Assembly: GCA_937928015.1 (NCBI GenBank) | Contig: CALFXA010000177.1 | Coordinates: 1-33,478 of the forward strand | Source of the DNA: an uncultured Anaerolineales bacterium | GTDB lineage: Bacteria > Chloroflexota > Anaerolineae > Anaerolineales > Villigracilaceae | Direction of reading: 5' to 3' | Length of the DNA: 33,478 nt | Shown here: in pieces, positions 29,865 to 33,478 of the stretch | Layout: every line of letters begins with the position of its first letter | How positions within the stretch are numbered: the first letter of the stretch is position 1 | Notes under the pieces: generated by a model | Database searches by the model: none | What the model was told of the DNA's origin: nothing | Seen by the model: the letters and a program-made list of their open reading frames with translations, nothing else | Position numbers and translations under genes: made by a program

Positions 29865-30855
29865 AGGATTTTAGAATCTCTTCGATCTGGTTCAATTCCT
29901 CGTCGCTGAACTGGAGATTGTTCAGCGCGGCCAGGTTGTCATCCAGTTGCTGGACGCTGCTGGCACCGATCAACGCCGAGGTGACGGCGGGTTTGCGTAG
30001 CACCCAGGCGATGGCCATCTGTGCCAGCGATTGTCCACGTGCCTGGGCGATCTCGTTCAGTTTCAAGGCCTTGGGTAGGTTCGAGTTGACCTGGTCGGGG
30101 GTCAGCCAGACGCGCTCGGTCTTGGTGGCGCGCGCTCCAGCGGGGATGCCGTTCAGATAACGGTCAGTCAACTGGCCCTGGGCGAGCGGCGAGAAGACGA
30201 TGCAGCCGATGCCTTCCTCGGTCAGCACATCCAACAGGCCGTTCTCGATCCAGCGGTCGAACATGTTGTAGGACGGCTGATGGATCAGGCAGGGCGTGCC
30301 CAGCTTTTCGAGGATGCGGGCGGCCTCCTCGGTCTTTTCGGGACTGTAGCTGGAGATGCCCACGTACAGGGCCTTGCCCTGACGGACGGCGCTATCGAGC
30401 GCGCCCATCGTCTCTTCGAGCGGGGTCTCGGGGTCGAAGCGGTGGCTGTAGAAGATGTCCACGTAGTCGAGGCCCATGCGCTTAAGGGACTGGTCGAGGC
30501 TGGCCAGCAGATACTTGCGCGAACCCCATTCGCCGTACGGCCCCGGCCACATGTCGTAGCCTGCCTTGGTGGAGATGATCAGCTCGTCGCGGTATGGACG
30601 GAAATCCTGCCGATACAGTTCGCCGAAGGTCACTTCTGCCGAACCAGGAGGCGGACCGTAGTTGTTGGCCAGGTCGAAGTGTGTGACGCCCTGATCGAAG
30701 GCGCGGCGGGCAATGGCGCGACCGTTCTCCAGGTTGTCGCGTCCGCCGAAGTTGTACCACCAGCCGAGCGAGATGGCGGGCAGTTTCAGTCCGCTATAGC
30801 CGACGCGATTGTAGAGCATGCTGTTATAACGGGTGTCTGATGCGAGATAGGGCAT
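29863..30855 (-). CDS. Aldo/keto reductase, YghZ/GAP-reductase-like
   Basis: The NADPH-dependent TIM-barrel reductase has 330 residues. The catalytic tetrad is visible: D61 and Y66 in FDLANNYGPPPG, K97 in ISTKAGYDMW, and H138 in FYSHRFDP. TKAGYDMWPGPYGEWGSRKYL is a hallmark of the L-glyceraldehyde-3-phosphate reductase (YghZ) branch, which is related to the beta subunits of potassium channels. The likely role is detoxification of glyceraldehyde phosphates or methylglyoxal-like aldehydes. GAGGA precedes the ATG; the ASCH gene ends 11 bp upstream, so it belongs to the surE cluster. Confidence 0.93.
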   Translation of the reverse strand: MPYLASDTRYNSMLYNRVGYSGLKLPAISLGWWYNFGGRDNLENGRAIARRAFDQGVTHFDLANNYGPPPGSAEVTFGELYRQDFRPYRDELIISTKAGYDMWPGPYGEWGSRKYLLASLDQSLKRMGLDYVDIFYSHRFDPETPLEETMGALDSAVRQGKALYVGISSYSPEKTEEAARILEKLGTPCLIHQPSYNMFDRWIENGLLDVLTEEGIGCIVFSPLAQGQLTDRYLNGIPAGARATKTERVWLTPDQVNSNLPKALKLNEIAQARGQSLAQMAIAWVLRKPAVTSALIGASSVQQLDDNLAALNNLQFSDEELNQIEEILKS

Positions 30856-30866
30856 GGTTCCTCTTC

Positions 30867-31334
30867 CTAAGGGTAAATGATTCGAAACCGCTCACATACC
30901 AGCGGCATCTCTTCTGAAAATTCGCGGCCGATCCTGGCCAGTGTGCGCGTGAAGAAGCGCCTGTGGGCGTCGCGCCAGTAAGCCAGGGATAGGTCCCCTT
31001 CGCCTTCTGCGCGGGCGAAATCGGCATCGACCTCATTGTATCTACGGACGGTAACTTCCACCGTTTCGACAATGCACAGCGGGTCGCCTTTTCCATCCAG
31101 GACGATTGTCAGCGTGCCGAGCCCGGGCGGGGTCTGCCCTTCGGCTTCCCACTCCCAGACGGAGCTGCAGGTGGCGGTCTTGGTGCCCTGCGCAATCAGC
31201 GTGCCGAGTTCATCCGCCATCTCGGTGCCGTCGCCCCAACCCTCGGCGATGAAGCCCCTGTCACGGTAGGGCGAGTCCGCGGGCAGGCTGGCGAGGAATT
31301 GTTCCCAATAGGCATCGACGGCGGCCGAGCTCAT
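30867..31334 (-). CDS. ASCH domain protein
   Basis: The 155-residue product has the ASCH core. GTKTATCS (50-57) is the G-x-K-x-x-(S/T) motif with Lys52, and GDLSLAYWRDAHRRFF is the conserved (E/G)GD-S-x-x-x-W-x-x-x-H segment, common in the 150-residue ASCH group. ASCH proteins bind RNA or modified nucleosides; known members are N4-acetylcytidine amidohydrolase (YqfB) and a ribonuclease from Zymomonas. Which activity applies here is unknown. AGGAG lies 9 nt before the ATG. It sits between surE and the reductase with short gaps. Confidence 0.88.
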   Translation of the reverse strand: MSSAAVDAYWEQFLASLPADSPYRDRGFIAEGWGDGTEMADELGTLIAQGTKTATCSSVWEWEAEGQTPPGLGTLTIVLDGKGDPLCIVETVEVTVRRYNEVDADFARAEGEGDLSLAYWRDAHRRFFTRTLARIGREFSEEMPLVCERFRIIYP

Positions 31335-31346
31335 TTCGATGCTCTC

Positions 31347-32111
31347 CTAAAACTTCCACTTCTTCAGGACATCCATCGCCTTGTAATGGGTCAGGTCCAG
31401 TTGCAGCGGGGTGATGGAGACGTAGCCTGCCTTCAACGCGCCGAAGTCGGTGCCTTCCTCGGCCACACCCGTGGGCGACTCGCCGCCGATCCAATAATAC
31501 GGCTTGCCGCGCGGATCGAGGCGGGCGTCCAACGCGTCGCGGTACACGCGCAGTCCCTGACGGGTGATCATGTAGCCCTTGAGCTCTTCCTTCTTGAGAT
31601 AGGGCACGTTGACGTTCAACACCACGCCGTCGGGCAGGCCATCCTTGAGGACCATCTTCGCCACGCGGCGGGCGACGATGGCCGCCGTGGAATAATCCAG
31701 CGGACCCTTGTGCCGCTCGGGCGAATCGAGCGAGACCGCAATGCCGCGGATGCCGTCGATGACGGCCTCCATCGCGGCGGTGACGGTGCCCGAGTAGGTC
31801 ACATCGTGGCCGATGTTGGCGTTGGGATTGATTCCCGAGACCACCAGATCGAACTTCTTTTGCAGCAGGCCCAACAGGGGCAGGGCCACGCAATCCGAGG
31901 GGGCGCCGTCCGAGGCGTAGGCCGTGGAGCCGTCGGCCAGAGTCGTCTCGCGCACGCGCAGCGGACGATCCATGGTCTTGACATGCCCCGAAGCCGACCA
32001 GTTGCGGTCGGGCGCAAAGACGGTCACGCTACCCAGCTTGCACATCTCGCGCGCCAGAGCCAGCAGTCCAGGCGCTTGCACGCCGTCATCGTTGGTGACA
32101 AGAATTTCCAT
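31347..32111 (-). CDS. surE: 5'/3'-nucleotidase SurE
   Basis: SurE is a metal-dependent phosphatase that removes phosphate from nucleoside 5'- and 3'-monophosphates. The start at 32111 (254 aa) gives the family's N-terminus, MEILVTNDDG, with the metal ligands D8 and D9; a longer open frame runs upstream without support. Ser39 in NWSASGHV and Asn95 in VSGINPNANIGHDVTYSGTV complete the active site. The end LTHYKAMDVLKKWKF is typical. It is the first gene of a minus-strand group (surE, ASCH, reductase, zinc ribbon, atl) and is divergent from the TolB-like gene. Confidence 0.95.
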   Translation of the reverse strand: MEILVTNDDGVQAPGLLALAREMCKLGSVTVFAPDRNWSASGHVKTMDRPLRVRETTLADGSTAYASDGAPSDCVALPLLGLLQKKFDLVVSGINPNANIGHDVTYSGTVTAAMEAVIDGIRGIAVSLDSPERHKGPLDYSTAAIVARRVAKMVLKDGLPDGVVLNVNVPYLKKEELKGYMITRQGLRVYRDALDARLDPRGKPYYWIGGESPTGVAEEGTDFGALKAGYVSITPLQLDLTHYKAMDVLKKWKF

Positions 32112-32148
32112 GAGCGATTTCCATTTTCTGATTTTGTTTGCCTCTACG

Positions 32149-32154
32149 ATTATA
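32149..32154 (-). promoter_or_regulatory. -10 box of surE
   Basis: TATAAT on the minus strand (32154-32149), about 37 nt before ATG. It faces away from the TATAAT of the plus-strand gene, with only 12 nt between the two boxes. Confidence 0.55.
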
Positions 32155-32166
32155 ACGCCCTCCCGA

Positions 32167-32172
32167 TATAAT
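32167..32172 (+). promoter_or_regulatory. -10 box of the TolB-like lipoprotein gene (leaderless)
   Basis: TATAAT at 32167-32172, 6 nt before the ATG at 32179. No ribosome-binding site and no good -35 element. Confidence 0.6.
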
Positions 32173-32178
32173 GCCTCC

Positions 32179-33267
32179 ATGCGCCGCTGTTCCCTCGTCC
32201 TCTTTCTTTCCCTCTTTGTGCTTTCCTCTTGTATCTCCCCGACCCCGACAAGTTCCATCATTCAGATCACTCCCTCGCCTACAGACCTTGCGCTACATGT
32301 CTTTCGTTTCGCGCCGCCTGCACTCTTGCAACTCTCCCCAGATTTGAAATCCGTCGAGCACGAGACGCCCCTATCCTTGCCGCAAAATTGCTCCCTGAGC
32401 GGACTCTTCCCCTCGCCACAGCGGGACCGTCTCATCGCCGAGTTCCAATGCGCCAACGGACCTGTCGCCCTGCTGCTGGATTCCGCGACGGGGACGTTTA
32501 CCCCGCTGATTCCCGAGGGCGACGTTGATAGTCACTTCCTGGCTTGGGGCGCGGATGTTGTCTACCTGCGTGTCGACTCGCTCGGCAACTCGCGCATTGT
32601 TACCGTCGACGTGAACTCGTTACAGGCCACCAATTTCCCTATCACCAACTACACCTACGACCTATCCGTGGCTCCCAGCGGTTTCGCCGCCTTCACCTTC
32701 TCGCGCGGATTTGGCTTCGGCAGTGAGATTTGGTCCACACGCGATGGGGGGAACACGGTCCAGTTGTTGCTTACCGATTCGCGGAACTATTTGTCCTTCG
32801 CGCGCTGGTCGCCCGACGGAAAGCAGCTGGCCTTCATCAAGATCCCCGACACGCAAATCCCCTTCACGGTGGGGGAGTTGTGGGTAATGAATGCCAACGG
32901 GTCGAATCTGCTTCGTTTGGCGGAGGCAGACGCGGGTCACGGCTACGCGGCGAGTTGGTCACCCGACGGGACACGGTTGGCCTTCGTTGTCCGCTCAAAT
33001 CCCGACGACCCCGCCGCCGACACTTCGGAGAGCGCACTCCTCAGCAATATTGCTATCGTCGATCTGGAACGTCGCACCGTGACGCAGGTCACACACTTCA
33101 CGCAGGGCCGCGCCGAGACGCCCGTCTGGTCGCCCGATGGAAACACTTTGGCGTTCAATTTCGTCCTGAATGGTAGAATGGATGTGCAGATCGTGGACCT
33201 AGCTTTGGGTGAGGGTACGCCGCTTTTGACGGAACCCGCCTGCTGTCCGATCTGGCTCCAACCCTGA
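32179..33267 (+). CDS. TolB-like beta-propeller lipoprotein
   Basis: The product is 362 residues. A signal peptide MRRCSLVLFLSLFVLSSC ends in the lipobox LSSC, so Cys18 should be lipidated. A short Pro/Thr linker follows, then WD40/PD40-like propeller repeats: WSPDGKQLAFIKIP, WSPDGTRLAFVVRS and WSPDGNTLAFNFVL, each with the SPDG turn typical of TolB-like blades. Other degenerate blades precede them. Such proteins are surface-exposed interaction scaffolds. No tol-pal genes are present and Anaerolineae lack a classic outer membrane, so a Tol function is not implied. The next gene, also a lipoprotein, starts 6 bp later. Confidence 0.88.
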   Translation: MRRCSLVLFLSLFVLSSCISPTPTSSIIQITPSPTDLALHVFRFAPPALLQLSPDLKSVEHETPLSLPQNCSLSGLFPSPQRDRLIAEFQCANGPVALLLDSATGTFTPLIPEGDVDSHFLAWGADVVYLRVDSLGNSRIVTVDVNSLQATNFPITNYTYDLSVAPSGFAAFTFSRGFGFGSEIWSTRDGGNTVQLLLTDSRNYLSFARWSPDGKQLAFIKIPDTQIPFTVGELWVMNANGSNLLRLAEADAGHGYAASWSPDGTRLAFVVRSNPDDPAADTSESALLSNIAIVDLERRTVTQVTHFTQGRAETPVWSPDGNTLAFNFVLNGRMDVQIVDLALGEGTPLLTEPACCPIWLQP

Positions 33268-33273
33268 GGTTGA

Positions 33274-33478
33274 ATGCGACGCGTGATTCCTTTCCTGATC
33301 CTGTTTGCCTTGCTGGTGTCTGCCTGCGGTTCTGTGCCCGCGCCTGCCGCCATCGAGGCCCCTGCCGCGACGGAGCCTGCCACCACCGAGTTGCCGCTCC
33401 TGCCGCAAGAGACGACCACGCCTGCGCCGCCCACCGAGACCTCGACCCCGGTCCCGTCCCCGACCACCACCTCTCCCC
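33274..33478 (+). CDS. Lipoprotein with Pro/Thr/Ala-rich stalk, 3' end outside window
   Basis: The ATG at 33274 has GAGGT overlapping the stop of the previous gene. The first 68 residues show a signal peptide (RRVIPFLILFALLVSACG) with lipobox VSAC, Cys18 being the lipidation site, then a Pro/Thr/Ala/Glu-rich run without structure up to the window edge. The functional domain lies outside. It is likely cotranscribed with the propeller lipoprotein. Confidence 0.75.
   Translation, partial: MRRVIPFLILFALLVSACGSVPAPAAIEAPAATEPATTELPLLPQETTTPAPPTETSTPVPSPTTTSP

Noticed and set aside
32179..33267. TolB of a Tol-Pal system
   Set aside because: No tolA, tolQ, tolR or pal nearby; the propeller repeats alone do not imply Tol function, and it is a lipoprotein.

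Overview
The window looks like a chromosomal segment from a GC-rich member of the Chloroflexota, most likely class Anaerolineae. This is inferred from gene content and style, not from a marker gene. The clues are isopentenyl phosphate kinase (in bacteria mainly a Chloroflexota trait), proline/threonine-rich surface proteins, an F420-type LLM oxidoreductase, a PucC-like (BCD family) transporter, many solitary hairpin repeats, and promoters that place the -10 box 6-9 nt before the start codon, so the mRNAs should be leaderless. No rRNA, tRNA, transposase or CRISPR array was seen.

Layout. 1-1512: 3' part of a GT-C membrane glycosyltransferase. 1516-2915: an AT-richer accessory pocket with a frameshifted membrane-protein gene, a small intact membrane-protein gene and the wreck of an RHS/YD-repeat gene. 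2962-5830 (minus): isopentenyl phosphate kinase, then a eukaryote-like formate-tetrahydrofolate ligase with a lysine-rich tail. 5913-7284 (plus): a Pro/Thr-rich membrane-anchored protein and a PaaI-like hotdog protein. 7332-11518 (minus): two coupled SPFH/band-7 membrane proteins followed by pseudouridine-5'-phosphate glycosidase. 11647-14139 (minus): clpC. 14292-16052 (minus): LLM oxidoreductase, HIT and MazG-like genes. 16133-19437 (minus): thioesterase, M42 aminopeptidase, a CRP-family regulator and an MBL-fold hydrolase.

19604-23535 (plus) is the most unusual part. A Cas4-like PD-(D/E)XK nuclease is divided over two adjacent genes, each with its own membrane helix: the first cluster cysteine is in the first gene, and the catalytic core plus the other three cysteines are in the second. 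It is followed by nadK, a B-box-like zinc-finger membrane protein, and recN. 23669-28878 (plus): an orphan OmpR-type response regulator, a BCD/PucC-like transporter with an HTH regulator, a 7-TM protein, a DUF6391-like protein and holA. 29064-32111 (minus): surE, an ASCH protein, an aldo/keto reductase, a zinc-ribbon protein and an alkyltransferase-like DNA repair protein. 32179-33478 (plus): a TolB-like propeller lipoprotein and the start of a second lipoprotein.

Two patterns run through the window. Several promoters have a near-consensus -10 box 6-9 nt upstream of ATG. Hairpin repeats of at least six sequence types sit almost exclusively 0-8 nt behind stop codons, so they probably act as terminators or mRNA 3'-end elements. 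Functionally the window mixes housekeeping (ClpC, HolA, NadK, RecN, SurE, Fhs) with nucleotide and DNA damage care (MazG, HIT, PsuG, Atl, RecN, the Cas4-like pair).
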